Origin: Winogradskyella marina
GTDB taxonomy: Bacteria > Bacteroidota > Bacteroidia > Flavobacteriales > Flavobacteriaceae
Assembly: GCF_015645385.1 (NCBI RefSeq)
Contig: NZ_JADOET010000006.1
Span: 124,001-188,000, forward strand
Reading direction: 5' to 3'
Length of the DNA: 64,000 bases
The notes beneath the pieces were generated by a model. That model was not told the DNA's origin, searched no databases, and worked only from the letters and a program-made list of their open reading frames with translations. The position numbers were made by a program, and so were the translations under genes. Within the stretch, counting starts at the first letter, position 1; each line of letters opens with the position of its first letter. Positions 33,179-44,563 of the stretch are shown piece by piece.

Positions 33179-35230
33179 TTACTCAGGATACTCAATCCTT
33201 AAATGGTAAATATTTGCCAATTTAGATTTTAGAACTTTTTTAAGTGACTGAATCTCTTTAAAAGTAATATTCGCATTTAAAAACTGACCACTTTCCATTT
33301 GTTTGTTAATAATGTTTTCTACAAAATCATTAATTTTAGTAGTTGTAGGTTCTTTTAAACTCTTTGAAGCCGCCTCTACACTATCGCACATCATTAGAAT
33401 TGCAGTTTCCTTACTAAATGGTATTGGTCCAGGATATCTAAAATCTTTAATATCTACAGATTCATTTGCTGCCTTTTCTTTCATGTAGAAATAATAAACT
33501 AAACTGGTGCCATGATGCGTTCTTATAAAATCTATAACACGATCAGGTAAATTATTTTTTTTAGCGATTTCAATGCCGTTTATCACATGATCTATAATAA
33601 TTTTCGCACTTTCTTTATTCGATAATTCATCATGTGGATTAATACCTGTACTTTGATTTTCGGTAAAATACGTTGGATTATTCATCTTACCAATATCATG
33701 ATATAAAGCTCCTACCCTAACTAGCATGGCATTTGCACCAATTTCGTTGGCTGATGCTTCAGCTAAATTGGCCACATTTAACGAATGATGAAAGGTTCCT
33801 GGTGCTCTATTCGATAACTCTTTTAGCAACTTGGTATTAGTATCAGAAAGTTCTAAAAGTGATACATCAGAGACTAATCCAAAGATTTTTTCATAAATGT
33901 AGATTAAAGGTTGCACAAACAACGTCGCTAAACCACAAAGAATAAACATTCCAAAAACTTCAATTTTTAAACCTGTTAATTGTCCTTCGTGAATAACAAA
34001 AAATGCAAAGTATGCTATGATATAAATAAATGTTATTTGACCTACTGAAATAAAAAGATTGGCACGCTTATACAATTCTGAAACCGTTAAAATAGTCACC
34101 ATACCAGCTATAATTTGTAGAAACATATACTCATAACTATTTGGCACTATAAAACCTAACAGTAAAACGGTGAGTACATGAGTAAACAAGCCTAACCTAG
34201 CATCAAAAAACGCTTTTAAAACTAAGGGTAAAATACATAAAGGCACTACATATATAAACTGAGAATTAAAATTGATAACCAAGGTGCTTAACAATATCAT
34301 TAAGGCAATATTGAAAAATATAAAGGTCACCTTTGTATTATTTAAAAAGACTTCCTTTCTATACTTACTTAGAAATAATAGCAGCATTAAAAGTGCTAAT
34401 GCCACCAGCAACGTATACGCAATTAGCACCCAATTGTAATTAGCAGAATTCCATACCTGAGACTCATATTCAGACTTTAAGGATCTTAAAATTTCATACT
34501 GAGCATCTTCAATAACTTGTCCTTTTGAAATAATAAGTTGATCTTTTTCTACGCGACCTCTAGTCAGCGATATTCTGGATAACTCTTCCTCAAGTGCTTT
34601 ATCTGTTAAGCTACTATTTAATTTAGTGTTCGGTTTTATAACGTCGAAAAAAACAGAAATTAATTGTTTTTTTAATTCTGTAGGTATTGAATTACCTAAG
34701 TCAGCCTCAATGTGTTGGCGTAGATTACTAAGCTCCAGTAAGCTTCCGTACTTAATTTCCTTTTCAACTTTATTTGCGGTTGCTAGTTTTACTGGTCTGT
34801 CATCAGCGTAGTTATAATCTAAATCTAATATACCCGAACTGTATAAGTTTGTAATAATGGATTTTCCTTTATTATATAAATCAGAGTTTTCATTACTAAA
34901 ATTACTAGAGTCTTTAAATACCTGATTAAATCTCATTAAATAATCAGATAAGACGTCATCTTCTATACCTCTATTAATTTCAAAATAAACTAGACTACTG
35001 TTTTTAATTTCATTCTGTTCAGATTCAATTTCAGCGTTAGACTTTTTAATAGCAAAATTAAATGGCGAATATAAATTTTCAGACTGCCATGGTTTTCCTT
35101 TCTCAAATGAATACCTAAACTTTCCTGTTTTGGGAAACAGGTAAACGATAAATAAAGTTGTTACAATGAACAACAAAATCTTATAGACTAAAGCGTGATT
35201 CTTATACCACTTATTGTAGAACACATTCAT
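33179..35230 (-). CDS. pgpH: 7TM-HD phosphodiesterase, PgpH-type (c-di-AMP)
   Basis: 683 residues: an N-terminal membrane anchor and extracytoplasmic 7TMR-HDED region, then a seven-helix membrane domain (roughly residues 265-440), then a cytoplasmic HD domain with HSLNVANLAEASA, LYHDIGKMNNPTYF (HD) and IRTHHGTSLVYYF. Proteins of this kind hydrolyse cyclic di-AMP. Not part of the accessory regulon (no operator). Neighbouring thiolase gene is divergent. Confidence 0.92.
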   Translation of the reverse strand: MNVFYNKWYKNHALVYKILLFIVTTLFIVYLFPKTGKFRYSFEKGKPWQSENLYSPFNFAIKKSNAEIESEQNEIKNSSLVYFEINRGIEDDVLSDYLMRFNQVFKDSSNFSNENSDLYNKGKSIITNLYSSGILDLDYNYADDRPVKLATANKVEKEIKYGSLLELSNLRQHIEADLGNSIPTELKKQLISVFFDVIKPNTKLNSSLTDKALEEELSRISLTRGRVEKDQLIISKGQVIEDAQYEILRSLKSEYESQVWNSANYNWVLIAYTLLVALALLMLLLFLSKYRKEVFLNNTKVTFIFFNIALMILLSTLVINFNSQFIYVVPLCILPLVLKAFFDARLGLFTHVLTVLLLGFIVPNSYEYMFLQIIAGMVTILTVSELYKRANLFISVGQITFIYIIAYFAFFVIHEGQLTGLKIEVFGMFILCGLATLFVQPLIYIYEKIFGLVSDVSLLELSDTNTKLLKELSNRAPGTFHHSLNVANLAEASANEIGANAMLVRVGALYHDIGKMNNPTYFTENQSTGINPHDELSNKESAKIIIDHVINGIEIAKKNNLPDRVIDFIRTHHGTSLVYYFYMKEKAANESVDIKDFRYPGPIPFSKETAILMMCDSVEAASKSLKEPTTTKINDFVENIINKQMESGQFLNANITFKEIQSLKKVLKSKLANIYHLRIEYPE

Positions 35231-35265
35231 ATGTTTAATCTCATCGTTTTTTAACGGTCACACCA

Positions 35266-35290
35266 GACTGCCGGCTGGCAGGTGGAACAT
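35266..35290. repeat. GC-rich imperfect palindrome in intergenic region
   Basis: The stretch around ACTGCCGGCTGGCAGGTGG contains arms CTGCC/GGCAG and is much more GC-rich than its AT-rich surroundings. It may be a dispersed repeat, as often seen in Flavobacteriaceae. Only one copy is in the window. Confidence 0.35.
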
Positions 35291-35453
35291 CCATATAATT
35301 ATACCTTTAGGAAATAAAATTTAATTCCTAATGTTTCATATACAATCAAATGTAATAAATATTAGAATTTTAGACGGCTAATATCATTAATACATTCTCA
35401 AATCTCTTAAAAAATGTTTAATTTCGCATCAAATAACATCAAACATAATCACA

Positions 35454-36632
35454 ATGAATAAGGACGTCGTTATAGTTTCAGCAGTAAGAACACCAATCGG
35501 TAGTTTTTTAGGAGGTTTATCTACAGTGCCAGCACCACGTTTGGGAGCTACAGCAATTAAAGGAGCTTTACATAAAATTAACTTAAAACCTGAATTGGTA
35601 GATGAAGTTATTATGGGAAATGTAGTACAAGCTGGTACAGGACAAGCACCTGCAAGACAGGCGGCTATTTATGCAGGATTACCAAATACTATTCCTTGTA
35701 CAACACTTAATAAAGTGTGTGCCTCTGGAATGAAAGCTGTAATGCAAGCTGCACAAGCTATTCAACTAGGAGATGCAAACATTGTGGTTGCTGGTGGTAT
35801 GGAAAACATGAGTTTAATTCCACATTATTACCACGCCAGAAGCGCTACTAAATTTGGACCTGCTACTTTAGAAGATGGTATGCAAAAAGATGGTTTGGTA
35901 GATGCTTATGATAATAATGCCATGGGAGTTTGTGCAGATGCCTGTGCTACAGAATACAAATTCTCAAGAGAAGATCAAGATGCTTATGCTATTCAATCTT
36001 ACGAACGCTCTAAAGCAGCTTGGGAAGCAGGTAAGTTTAAAGAAGAAGTGGTTTCTGTTGAAGTCCCTCAACGTCGTGGCGAACCTGTTATCGTTGATAA
36101 AGATGAAGAATTCGCGAATGTGAGAATGGATAAAATTCCGGCATTACGACCTGCATTTTCTAAAGACGGAACAGTAACAGCTGCAAATGCTTCTACGATT
36201 AATGATGGTGCTGCTGCATTAGTATTAATGAGTAGAGAAAAAGCTGAAGAATTAGGTTTACAACCCATTGCCATAGTAAAAGGATATGCAGATGCAGCAC
36301 ATGAGCCAGAATGGTTCACAACTGCACCTGCTAAAGCATTACCAAAAGCACTAGCAAAAGCTAATATTGATATAAAAGATGTTGACTTTTTTGAGTTTAA
36401 CGAAGCTTTTTCTATTGTTGGTTTAGCAAATATGAAAATTTTAGGATTAGAAGATAGTAACGTTAATGTTAATGGTGGAGCTGTATCATTAGGACATCCA
36501 TTAGGTTGTTCTGGTGCTAGAATTCTAGTAACGTTAATCAACGTTTTACACCAAAATGATGCAAAACTTGGAGCAGCTGCTATTTGTAATGGTGGTGGTG
36601 GAGCATCAGCATTTGTAATAGAACGCGCTTAA
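35454..36632 (+). CDS. Acetyl-CoA C-acyltransferase (thiolase)
   Basis: 392 residues, thiolase II size. Nucleophile Cys in LNKVCASGMKAVMQ, C-terminal NGGAVSLGHPLGCSGAR with the catalytic His, and CNGGGGASA with the second Cys. Condenses two acetyl-CoA or cleaves 3-ketoacyl-CoA. The upstream region has TAATTTCG, a near match to the -7 box. It is 9 nt ahead of the NlpC/P60 gene. Confidence 0.95.
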   Translation: MNKDVVIVSAVRTPIGSFLGGLSTVPAPRLGATAIKGALHKINLKPELVDEVIMGNVVQAGTGQAPARQAAIYAGLPNTIPCTTLNKVCASGMKAVMQAAQAIQLGDANIVVAGGMENMSLIPHYYHARSATKFGPATLEDGMQKDGLVDAYDNNAMGVCADACATEYKFSREDQDAYAIQSYERSKAAWEAGKFKEEVVSVEVPQRRGEPVIVDKDEEFANVRMDKIPALRPAFSKDGTVTAANASTINDGAAALVLMSREKAEELGLQPIAIVKGYADAAHEPEWFTTAPAKALPKALAKANIDIKDVDFFEFNEAFSIVGLANMKILGLEDSNVNVNGGAVSLGHPLGCSGARILVTLINVLHQNDAKLGAAAICNGGGGASAFVIERA

Positions 36633-36641
36633 CTAAACCTT

Positions 36642-37391
36642 ATGCAATACGGCATTTGCAATCTTGGAATTGTACCGATACGACTAGAACCTAGCGATAC
36701 CAGTGAAATGGTAACGCAAGCTTTGTATGGTGATTATTTTAAGGTCTTAGAACAACGCAAAAAATGGAGTCGTATTCGTTTTGCTTTCGATAAGTATGAA
36801 GGTTGGATAGATAATAAACAATATCTCGAAATAGATGAATCTAATTATAACGATTTAAATACATCTGATATACATTTATCTAACGATTTAATTGAATTTG
36901 TTTCAGATAATTCTAATAACTTATATCCTATTCCGGTTGGATCTGACCTAAATGGCTTATCACTATTTAAGCATCAATTTGATGGTGTTGCACTAACTTC
37001 AAAAAGTCCGAAAGAAAATATTGTAAAATCAGCATTTTTATTTCTGAATTCGCCCTATTTATGGGGAGGAAAAACACCTTTTGGCATTGACTGTTCTGGC
37101 TTTACCCAAATGGTTTATAAACTTAATGGATATAAACTATTAAGAGATGCCTCAGACCAAGCAACCCAAGGTGAAGCTTTAAGTTTTATTGAAGAAAGCG
37201 AACCAGGTGATTTAGCTTTTTTCGATAATGTAGAAGGTGATATTACACATGTTGGCATTATAATGAAAGATAATTACGTTATTCATGCACATGGAAAGGT
37301 AAGAATTGATCGTTTAGACCATAGTGGTATTTATAATATTGAAAAGAACACACATACCCACAAACTAAGGGTCATTAAAAAAATAGTATAA
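36642..37391 (+). CDS. SH3-NlpC/P60 cysteine peptidase
   Basis: 249 residues: an SH3-like start (LEPSDTSEMVTQALYGDYFKV) followed by an NlpC/P60 domain with active-site Cys in FGIDCSGFTQMVY, His in DITHVGIIM and the third polar residue in YVIHAHGKVR. Cleaves peptidoglycan peptide bonds, usually gamma-D-Glu-diaminopimelate. No clear signal peptide, so export may use another route or it may act on recycled muropeptides in the cytoplasm. Confidence 0.9.
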   Translation: MQYGICNLGIVPIRLEPSDTSEMVTQALYGDYFKVLEQRKKWSRIRFAFDKYEGWIDNKQYLEIDESNYNDLNTSDIHLSNDLIEFVSDNSNNLYPIPVGSDLNGLSLFKHQFDGVALTSKSPKENIVKSAFLFLNSPYLWGGKTPFGIDCSGFTQMVYKLNGYKLLRDASDQATQGEALSFIEESEPGDLAFFDNVEGDITHVGIIMKDNYVIHAHGKVRIDRLDHSGIYNIEKNTHTHKLRVIKKIV

Positions 37392-37424
37392 AAAAAAGCG
37401 ACTTTTTTAAGAGTCGCTTTTTTT
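37391..37424. terminator. Bidirectional terminator
   Basis: 13-bp stem (37391-37403 with 37412-37424) with A and T tracts, between convergent genes ending at 37391 and 37444. Confidence 0.9.
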
Positions 37425-37443
37425 TTACACTAAGTAGTTGTTT

Positions 37444-38730
37444 TTAATTACCATTTGCAGAAGCCTGCATAGATTCAACTTTAGCTTTCATAGCTTTAAA
37501 TTTATCCATTTCACCTATAGCACTATAAATATTCATTAAAGTTCTAGCAGCATCAATGTTTGTGTTTTTTAATTCCAAAGCTTTCTCTAAATAAGGAATT
37601 GCACTATGATAAACTTCAATACGCTTTTCTTTTAATTCATCGTACTTAATGTTATCAGCCTTACTAGTTCCTAAGCCATTCATTTCTTCAACGATTTTAG
37701 CTTCACCCTCTAAAATAACCACTGCTATATTAGTATAAGCATCTACATAGTTAGGATTAATAGCAACTGCTTTCTCGTAATACTTTATTGCTGCTTCAGA
37801 GTTTCCTCCTTCTGCTGCTAATACACCTAAGTTATACTGCAATTCTGCATTGTTTGGGTCTTTTTCAGTAGCTTCTTCCATCAACTCTCTAAACTTCTCT
37901 CTGTTACCCATTTTAAGATATACATTGGCTTCAGATAGTAATAATCCAATATCATCTGGATTTTCTTCTCTAGCATCTGCCATGGCACCTAAGGCTTTTT
38001 CATTGTCACCTTGAGAGACATAGATTAAAGCAATATTTTTCACAATTTCAGCCGTTTTAGACGGACTTCTTTGATCTCTTGGAGACTTATGTAACTTGGC
38101 CTTTACTGATAAATCTCTAGATACTTTGTCACCAAAACTTTCTTCTACACCAGTCTCAACATTTGTAGCATAATAGTTCATTTCTGCTCCATCATAACCC
38201 ATGTTTTTAAGTTCAATATAATACTCTAAAGCTGTATCATAATCTGGCTCTGTAACTGCAGACGAGGCCGCGTAATATAAATATAAGGTGTCTTTTGGAG
38301 ACATTCTATATACTTTCTCAAAGCGTTTTGCTGCTACACTATAATTTTTATTGGTAAAAGCATCATTAGCTTTGGTCAAAAAAGAATTAACCATATTTTT
38401 CGACATTTCATTAGCCTCTTGGGTATATTTTAATTTCCCCATTTTAGATTCTAAATCTTTCAAGTTATCTAAACTTGTAATAGCGTCATCTATTTCAGCA
38501 TTTGTACCTGCACCATTGGCGTATAATGCTTGTGCTTTTAATAAGTAAAACTTAGCTTTAGACTTATCATCCATGCTTCCAATCAACGCTTCAGCTGAAG
38601 AAGCCGCTGCTTTAGCATCAGCAAAATTTGAATCTTTAAGTGCTTTTTCAATTTCTCTTATCTCTTTTTTTTGTGCATAAGACAATGAAGTAATTGCAAA
38701 AACTAGCATTATTGTCAGTAATTTTTTCAT
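37444..38730 (-). CDS. Exported TPR protein
   Basis: 428 residues, signal peptide (KKLLTIMLVFAITSLSYAQ). A tetratricopeptide array covers most of the protein (YYAASSAVTEPDYDTALEYY; NAELQYNLGVLAAEGGNSEA; AIKYYEKAVAINPNYVDAYT). Periplasmic; widespread in Flavobacteriaceae next to gyrA. 26 nt downstream of gyrA, so probably read with it. Confidence 0.88.
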   Translation of the reverse strand: MKKLLTIMLVFAITSLSYAQKKEIREIEKALKDSNFADAKAAASSAEALIGSMDDKSKAKFYLLKAQALYANGAGTNAEIDDAITSLDNLKDLESKMGKLKYTQEANEMSKNMVNSFLTKANDAFTNKNYSVAAKRFEKVYRMSPKDTLYLYYAASSAVTEPDYDTALEYYIELKNMGYDGAEMNYYATNVETGVEESFGDKVSRDLSVKAKLHKSPRDQRSPSKTAEIVKNIALIYVSQGDNEKALGAMADAREENPDDIGLLLSEANVYLKMGNREKFRELMEEATEKDPNNAELQYNLGVLAAEGGNSEAAIKYYEKAVAINPNYVDAYTNIAVVILEGEAKIVEEMNGLGTSKADNIKYDELKEKRIEVYHSAIPYLEKALELKNTNIDAARTLMNIYSAIGEMDKFKAMKAKVESMQASANGN

Positions 38731-38756
38731 CTTGTATTAAATCGTTTTGTTGTTAA

Positions 38757-41294
38757 TTATTCGCTTTCTGTGTTATTATTATCAATAGCCGTGCCATCCT
38801 CATTGACATCCTCATTGTCACGAACCTCAGCATCTATATCTATTTCCTCTTCTTCATCTTTCATTACTTTAGCTACAGCTGCTATAGAGTCATTTCCTTT
38901 TAAGTTAATTAGCTTAACACCTTGTGTTGCTCTTCCCATAACTCGTAAATCGGATACTGCCATTCTAATTGCAATTCCAGATTTATTTATAATCATTAGA
39001 TCATCTTCATCTGTTACATTCTTAATAGACACTAAGTTACCTGTTTTTTCTGTAATAGAAATAGTTTTTACACCTTTTCCTCCTCTATTAGTAACTCTGT
39101 AATCCTCTAAACTAGAACGTTTTCCATAACCGTTTTCCGATACCACAAGAATATTGCTTTCCATATCATCTACGGCAACCATTCCTATAACTTCATCGGT
39201 TTTTTCATCTTGAAGTCTTATACCACGTACACCAGATGCATTTCTACCCATTGGTCTTGTCTTGGCCTCTTCGAATCGGATGGCTTTACCAGATTTTAAA
39301 GCTAACATCACTTGGCTTTCACCTGTTGTTAGTTTTGCTTCTAATAAAACATCATCATCCTTAATTGTTATGGCATTAATTCCGTTAGAACGCGGTCTAG
39401 AATATTGTTCTAAAGCCGTTTTCTTAACCTGACCTTTCTTAGTTGCCATTATGACATAATGACTATTTATGTAATCTTCATCCTTTAAATCTTGTGTACA
39501 GATGAAAGCCATTACCTTATCATCTTGCTCAATATTTATTAAATTCTGAATTGCTCTACCTTTTGACGTTTTAGAACCTTCTGGTATTTCATAAACACGC
39601 ATCCAGAAACATTTACCTTTTTGTGTAAAGAACAACATATATTGGTGGTTTGTTCCTACAAATAAATCTTCTAAGAAATCTTCGTTACGCGTAGTTGATG
39701 CTTTTTGTCCAACTCCACCTCTATGCTGTGTTTTATACTCTGATAACGGAGTACGTTTAATATAACCAGCATGAGAAATGGTAATTACTACTTGTGCATC
39801 TGGAATCATATCTTCGATACTCAAGTCTCCTCCAGCATACTCAATTAAAGAACGACGCTCATCACCATACTTATCTCTTACAACTTCCAATTCTTCCTTA
39901 ATAATATCCATACGACGTTCTTTTCTGTCTAAGATATCTTTAAGGTCTATAATTGTTTTCATGATGTCTTCGTACTCTGCACGTAACTTGTCTTGCTCTA
40001 AACCTGTAAGCTGACGCAAACGCATCTCTACAATAGCTTTAGCCTGTATTTCTGACAATTTAAAACGTTCAATCAAATTGTTTCGAGCTTCTTCTGCATT
40101 TGAAGAGGCACGAATAATTTTAATAACTTCATCAATATTATCTGAAGCTATAATTAAACCTTCTAAAATATGAGCACGTTCTTCTGCCTTTCTTAATTCA
40201 TACTTCGTACGTCTTACAACAACCTCATGTCTGTGTTCTACAAAATAATGGATTAAATCCTTTAAGTTTAATAACTCTGGACGTCCATTTACTAAGGCAA
40301 TATTGTTAACACTAAAAGACGTTTGAAGTGCTGTATACTTATATAATTTATTAAGAACGATATTAGGAATAGCATCTCGTTTTAAAACGTAAACAATTCG
40401 CATACCATTTCTATCCGATTCATCACGAATAGATGCAATACCATCCATTTTTTTATCGTTAACCAAGTCTGCAGTCTTTTTAATCATGTCTGCTTTATTA
40501 ACTTGGTAAGGAATTTCAGTAACAATGATACACTCTCTACCTTGTACTTCTTCAATAATCGTTTTACCACGCATTACAATACGTCCACGACCTGTATGAA
40601 AAGCTTCCTTTACACCATCGTAACCATAGATTGTTCCGCCTGTAGGGAAATCTGGTGCTTTTATATGCTGCATTAATTCATCCACTTCAATATCGTTATT
40701 ATCGATATAGGCAATGGTTCCATTAACGACTTCTGTTAAGTTATGTGGTGGCATATTGGTAGCCATACCAACGGCAATACCAGAGGCTCCATTTACTAAA
40801 AGACCTGGAATACGCGTTGGTAAGACCGTTGGTTCTTTAAGCGTATCGTCAAAATTTAATTTATGATCTACAGTTTCTTTATCAATATCGGCTAACATAT
40901 CTTCAGATATCTTACGCATTCTTGCCTCTGTATAACGCATTGCTGCCGGACTATCACCATCTACAGACCCAAAGTTACCCTGACCATCTACTAACATGTA
41001 ACGTAAACTCCATTCTTGAGCCATACGTACCATAGCATCATAAACTGAGGTATCTCCATGAGGGTGATACTTACCTAAAACTTCACCAACTATTCTTGCT
41101 GATTTTTTATGTGCCGAATTGGCCCTAATTCCTAGTTCATGCATACCATAAAGTACACGTCTATGAACTGGTTTTAAACCATCTCTTACATCTGGTAATG
41201 CACGTGACACAATGACCGACATTGAATAATCAATGTAAGCCGATTTCATTTCATCTTCAATGTTAATTGGAATGAGCTTCTCTCCTTCTGACAT
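38757..41294 (-). CDS. gyrA: DNA gyrase subunit A
   Basis: 845 residues, full length. Active-site Tyr in [10 protein letters not shown]; quinolone-resistance region [20 protein letters not shown]-terminal beta-pinwheel with GyrA-box-like segments ([20 protein letters not shown]) and an acidic tail. The residue equal to E. coli Ser83 is Thr here, as in some species; Asp87 is kept. Divergent from clpC. Confidence 0.97.
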   Translation of the reverse strand: MSEGEKLIPINIEDEMKSAYIDYSMSVIVSRALPDVRDGLKPVHRRVLYGMHELGIRANSAHKKSARIVGEVLGKYHPHGDTSVYDAMVRMAQEWSLRYMLVDGQGNFGSVDGDSPAAMRYTEARMRKISEDMLADIDKETVDHKLNFDDTLKEPTVLPTRIPGLLVNGASGIAVGMATNMPPHNLTEVVNGTIAYIDNNDIEVDELMQHIKAPDFPTGGTIYGYDGVKEAFHTGRGRIVMRGKTIIEEVQGRECIIVTEIPYQVNKADMIKKTADLVNDKKMDGIASIRDESDRNGMRIVYVLKRDAIPNIVLNKLYKYTALQTSFSVNNIALVNGRPELLNLKDLIHYFVEHRHEVVVRRTKYELRKAEERAHILEGLIIASDNIDEVIKIIRASSNAEEARNNLIERFKLSEIQAKAIVEMRLRQLTGLEQDKLRAEYEDIMKTIIDLKDILDRKERRMDIIKEELEVVRDKYGDERRSLIEYAGGDLSIEDMIPDAQVVITISHAGYIKRTPLSEYKTQHRGGVGQKASTTRNEDFLEDLFVGTNHQYMLFFTQKGKCFWMRVYEIPEGSKTSKGRAIQNLINIEQDDKVMAFICTQDLKDEDYINSHYVIMATKKGQVKKTALEQYSRPRSNGINAITIKDDDVLLEAKLTTGESQVMLALKSGKAIRFEEAKTRPMGRNASGVRGIRLQDEKTDEVIGMVAVDDMESNILVVSENGYGKRSSLEDYRVTNRGGKGVKTISITEKTGNLVSIKNVTDEDDLMIINKSGIAIRMAVSDLRVMGRATQGVKLINLKGNDSIAAVAKVMKDEEEEIDIDAEVRDNEDVNEDGTAIDNNNTESE

Positions 41295-41556
41295 ATATAA
41301 ATTTAATTAGTTTTTTCGTACGTTTTCGTAACGCGCTAAGATAACCAAAATACTACTGTTTGTAAACAAAATCCATTCAATTTTTGGGAATTTTTATTAA
41401 CAATATTTGATATCTTTTTAGTTGATAAGTATCTGTTTATTTCCTTTGATTTAAAACACTTTTTTAGTCTCTTCGTTTATAACATATAATTAAGGTATAG
41501 TTTTTGCCTTATACTCAATATGTTTTTATTATTTTTAAAGCAGAAAGGAATTTAAT

Positions 41557-44106
41557 ATGGATGATAATTTTTCCCCAAGAGTTAAAGATGTTATTGCTTA
41601 CAGCAAAGAGGAGGCTTTGCGTTTAGGTCATGATTTTATTGGAACTGAGCATTTAATGCTTGGTCTATTAAGAGATGGCAATGGCAAGGCTATAGATATA
41701 TTAAGCGCATTAGACGTAGATCTCAATCACCTAAGACGTAAGGTAGAGATATTAAGTCCGGCGAATCCTAATATCGTAACCAAATCGAACGAAAAAAAGA
41801 ACTTGCACCTAACAAGGCAAGCCGAACGTGCGTTAAAAACAACCTTTTTAGAGGCAAAACTGTTTCAAAGCACTTCCATTAATACAGCACATTTACTATT
41901 ATGTATTTTAAGAAATGAAAATGACCCTACATCTAAGCTTTTAAATAAGCTTAAAGTAGATTATGATAACGTTAAAGAAGAATTTAAATCTATGATTACT
42001 AGCGAAGATGATTATTTAGACACTCCAAAAGCAGAATCGTTTTCTGATGACAATATGAATGATGAAGAAGAGGCTAAGCAAAATCCATTTGGTGGACAAG
42101 CTAACAAAGCGAATAAGAAATCAAAAACCCCTGTTTTAGATAATTTTGGAAGAGACTTAACGGCTCTTGCAGAAGAAAACAAACTAGATCCTGTCGTAGG
42201 ACGAGAAAAAGAAATACAACGTGTTTCTCAAATTTTAAGTCGACGAAAGAAAAACAACCCGTTACTTATAGGAGAACCTGGAGTTGGTAAATCTGCCATT
42301 GCCGAAGGTCTCGCCTTACGCATTGTAAAACGAAAAGTATCTCGTACCTTATTTAATAAACGTGTCGTTACTTTAGATTTAGCAAGTTTAGTAGCAGGCA
42401 CCAAATATAGAGGTCAGTTTGAAGAACGTATGAAAGCCGTAATGAACGAGCTAGAAAAGAATGATGACATCATTCTATTTATTGACGAAATACACACTAT
42501 CGTTGGTGCTGGTGGAGCTACAGGAAGCTTAGACGCTTCTAACATGTTTAAACCTGCTTTAGCAAGAGGCGAAATACAGTGTATTGGCGCAACGACTTTA
42601 GATGAATACAGACAGTATATTGAAAAAGATGGTGCTTTAGAGCGTCGTTTTCAAAAGGTTATTGTTGAACCAACTTCTGTTGAAGAAACGGTTGAAATTC
42701 TAAACAATATTAAAGGTAAATACGAAGAACATCACAATGTTAATTATACAGATGAAGCCATTGAAGCGTGTGTAAAATTAACGAACCGTTATATGACCGA
42801 ACGTTTTTTACCAGACAAAGCTATTGATGCTTTGGATGAAGCTGGTTCTCGTGTTCACATTACAAATATCGATGTACCAAAACAAATTCTTGAATTAGAA
42901 AAGGAACTTGAAGAAGTTAAAGAAACCAAGAATAGCGTCGTTAAGAAGCAAAAATACGAGGAAGCTGCAAAATTAAGAGATGACGAAAAGCGTATTGAGA
43001 AAGAGCTATCTGCAGCACAAGAAAAATGGGAAGAAGAAACCAAACAACACAGAGAAATTGTAACAGAAGATAATGTTGCCGATGTCGTTTCTATGATGAC
43101 CGGAATTCCTGTAAATAAAATTGCACAGACAGAAATCAATAAATTGTCTAAATTACCAGAACTAATTAAAGGCAAAGTTATTGGTCAAGATAATGCTGTT
43201 GCAAAAGTTGTTAAAGCTATTCAACGAAATAGAGCTGGACTTAAAGATCCAAATAAACCTATTGGGTCATTTATATTTTTAGGACAAACAGGTGTTGGTA
43301 AAACTCAATTGGCCAAAGTTTTAGCACGCGAGTTATTTGATAGTGACGATTCTTTAGTGAGAATTGACATGAGTGAATACATGGAGAAATTCGCAATTTC
43401 TCGTTTAATTGGCGCACCTCCTGGTTATGTAGGTTACGAAGAAGGCGGTCAATTAACAGAAAAAATAAGACGTAAGCCATATGCTGTTGTCTTATTGGAT
43501 GAGATAGAAAAAGCACATCCAGATGTCTTTAACATGTTACTTCAAGTATTAGACGATGGGTATTTAACAGATAGTTTAGGTCGTAAAATTGATTTTAGAA
43601 ATACAATCATTATAATGACGTCTAACATTGGAGCGCGTAAACTAAAAGATTTTGGGTCTGGTGTAGGATTTGGTACAGCAGCAGCTGTAGCTCAAGAGTC
43701 TGACCATGCAAAAGCAGTAATTGAAAATGCACTTAAAAAAGCATTCGCACCAGAATTCTTAAATAGAATAGATGATGTTATTGTCTTTAACGCCTTAGAG
43801 AAAGACGATATTACTAAGATTATTGATATCGAATTGGCTAAACTTATCGATAGAATTAAAGATTTAGGGTATCATCTTAAACTAACAAGTAAAGCCAAAG
43901 GTTATATTGCTGAAAAAGGATTCGACAAACAATATGGTGCAAGACCGCTTAATAGAGCAATTCAAAAGTATGTTGAGGATGCACTTGCCGAAGAAATCAT
44001 TAATTCTAAAATTCACGAAGGTGATACCATTTCAATGGATTTAGATGAAAAAAATGATGTTTTAAGTATTAAAATTAAGTCTCCCAGTAAAACAACAGAG
44101 TCCTAG
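41557..44106 (+). CDS. clpC: ATP-dependent Clp protease ATP-binding subunit ClpC
   Basis: 849 residues: N-terminal Clp repeat domain (1-150), AAA-1 with Walker A GEPGVGKS and [12 protein letters not shown], a UVR-type middle domain ([17 protein letters not shown]), AAA-2 with Walker A GQTGVGKT and [13 protein letters not shown], then a ClpB_D2-small domain. Unfolds substrates for ClpP. Ends at a terminator (44124-44158). Confidence 0.97.
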   Translation: MDDNFSPRVKDVIAYSKEEALRLGHDFIGTEHLMLGLLRDGNGKAIDILSALDVDLNHLRRKVEILSPANPNIVTKSNEKKNLHLTRQAERALKTTFLEAKLFQSTSINTAHLLLCILRNENDPTSKLLNKLKVDYDNVKEEFKSMITSEDDYLDTPKAESFSDDNMNDEEEAKQNPFGGQANKANKKSKTPVLDNFGRDLTALAEENKLDPVVGREKEIQRVSQILSRRKKNNPLLIGEPGVGKSAIAEGLALRIVKRKVSRTLFNKRVVTLDLASLVAGTKYRGQFEERMKAVMNELEKNDDIILFIDEIHTIVGAGGATGSLDASNMFKPALARGEIQCIGATTLDEYRQYIEKDGALERRFQKVIVEPTSVEETVEILNNIKGKYEEHHNVNYTDEAIEACVKLTNRYMTERFLPDKAIDALDEAGSRVHITNIDVPKQILELEKELEEVKETKNSVVKKQKYEEAAKLRDDEKRIEKELSAAQEKWEEETKQHREIVTEDNVADVVSMMTGIPVNKIAQTEINKLSKLPELIKGKVIGQDNAVAKVVKAIQRNRAGLKDPNKPIGSFIFLGQTGVGKTQLAKVLARELFDSDDSLVRIDMSEYMEKFAISRLIGAPPGYVGYEEGGQLTEKIRRKPYAVVLLDEIEKAHPDVFNMLLQVLDDGYLTDSLGRKIDFRNTIIIMTSNIGARKLKDFGSGVGFGTAAAVAQESDHAKAVIENALKKAFAPEFLNRIDDVIVFNALEKDDITKIIDIELAKLIDRIKDLGYHLKLTSKAKGYIAEKGFDKQYGARPLNRAIQKYVEDALAEEIINSKIHEGDTISMDLDEKNDVLSIKIKSPSKTTES

Positions 44107-44123
44107 TTGATCTCAAATTGTTA

Positions 44124-44158
44124 AAAAAACTCTTTCTAATCGAAAGAGTTTTTTTTAT
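44124..44158 (+). terminator. Terminator of clpC
   Basis: 13-bp stem AAAAAACTCTTTC / GAAAGAGTTTTTT, loop TAATC, with T8. It begins 18 nt after the stop codon. Confidence 0.92.
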
Positions 44159-44185
44159 CTTATACGTTTGAAACCAACATTAGAC

Positions 44186-44557
44186 ATGAACGAAACCCTA
44201 AACTTCGATTTTTGTAATATGACAATTTATGATCATTATGTCATTGTTGTTGTAAATGAAGGCGTTATTGTCTCTACAGAACACAATAATACACTTATTA
44301 AAATAACAGAAACCTATTTTCCCAACAAACCCTTTGTTTATATTACACACAGAATCCATTCCTATTCTGTAAATCCTGAAGTTTATTCTAAAACTGCTCA
44401 AATTAAGAATTTAATTGGTTTGGTTGTAGTTTCAAAGAATTACCAAGCAAAAATTAATGCCAAAATTGAAAAAATGTTTTTCAAGAAACCTTTTGAGATT
44501 TTTTCAGAATTAGACGATGCTAAAGCTTGGGCTGAAGACTTAGTTGCCGAAAAATAA
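44186..44557 (+). CDS. STAS/SpoIIAA-like protein
   Basis: 123 residues. The layout (strand YDHYVIVVVNEGV, helix NNTLIKITETYFP, strand KPFVYITHRIHSYSVN, helix KTAQIKNL, strand IGLVVVSKN, FEIFSELDDAKAWAEDL) matches small SpoIIAA-like STAS proteins common in Flavobacteriaceae. A TTG start at 44168 would add six residues; ATG 44186 is used. Function unknown. Confidence 0.7.
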   Translation: MNETLNFDFCNMTIYDHYVIVVVNEGVIVSTEHNNTLIKITETYFPNKPFVYITHRIHSYSVNPEVYSKTAQIKNLIGLVVVSKNYQAKINAKIEKMFFKKPFEIFSELDDAKAWAEDLVAEK

Positions 44558-44563
44558 AATATA

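Noticed and set aside
36068-36541. Minus-strand frame opposite the thiolase gene
   Set aside because: Antisense of conserved thiolase motifs; low-complexity Ala/Ser-rich translation typical of a shadow.
42855-43175. Minus-strand frame within clpC
   Set aside because: Ser-rich antisense of the coiled-coil middle domain.
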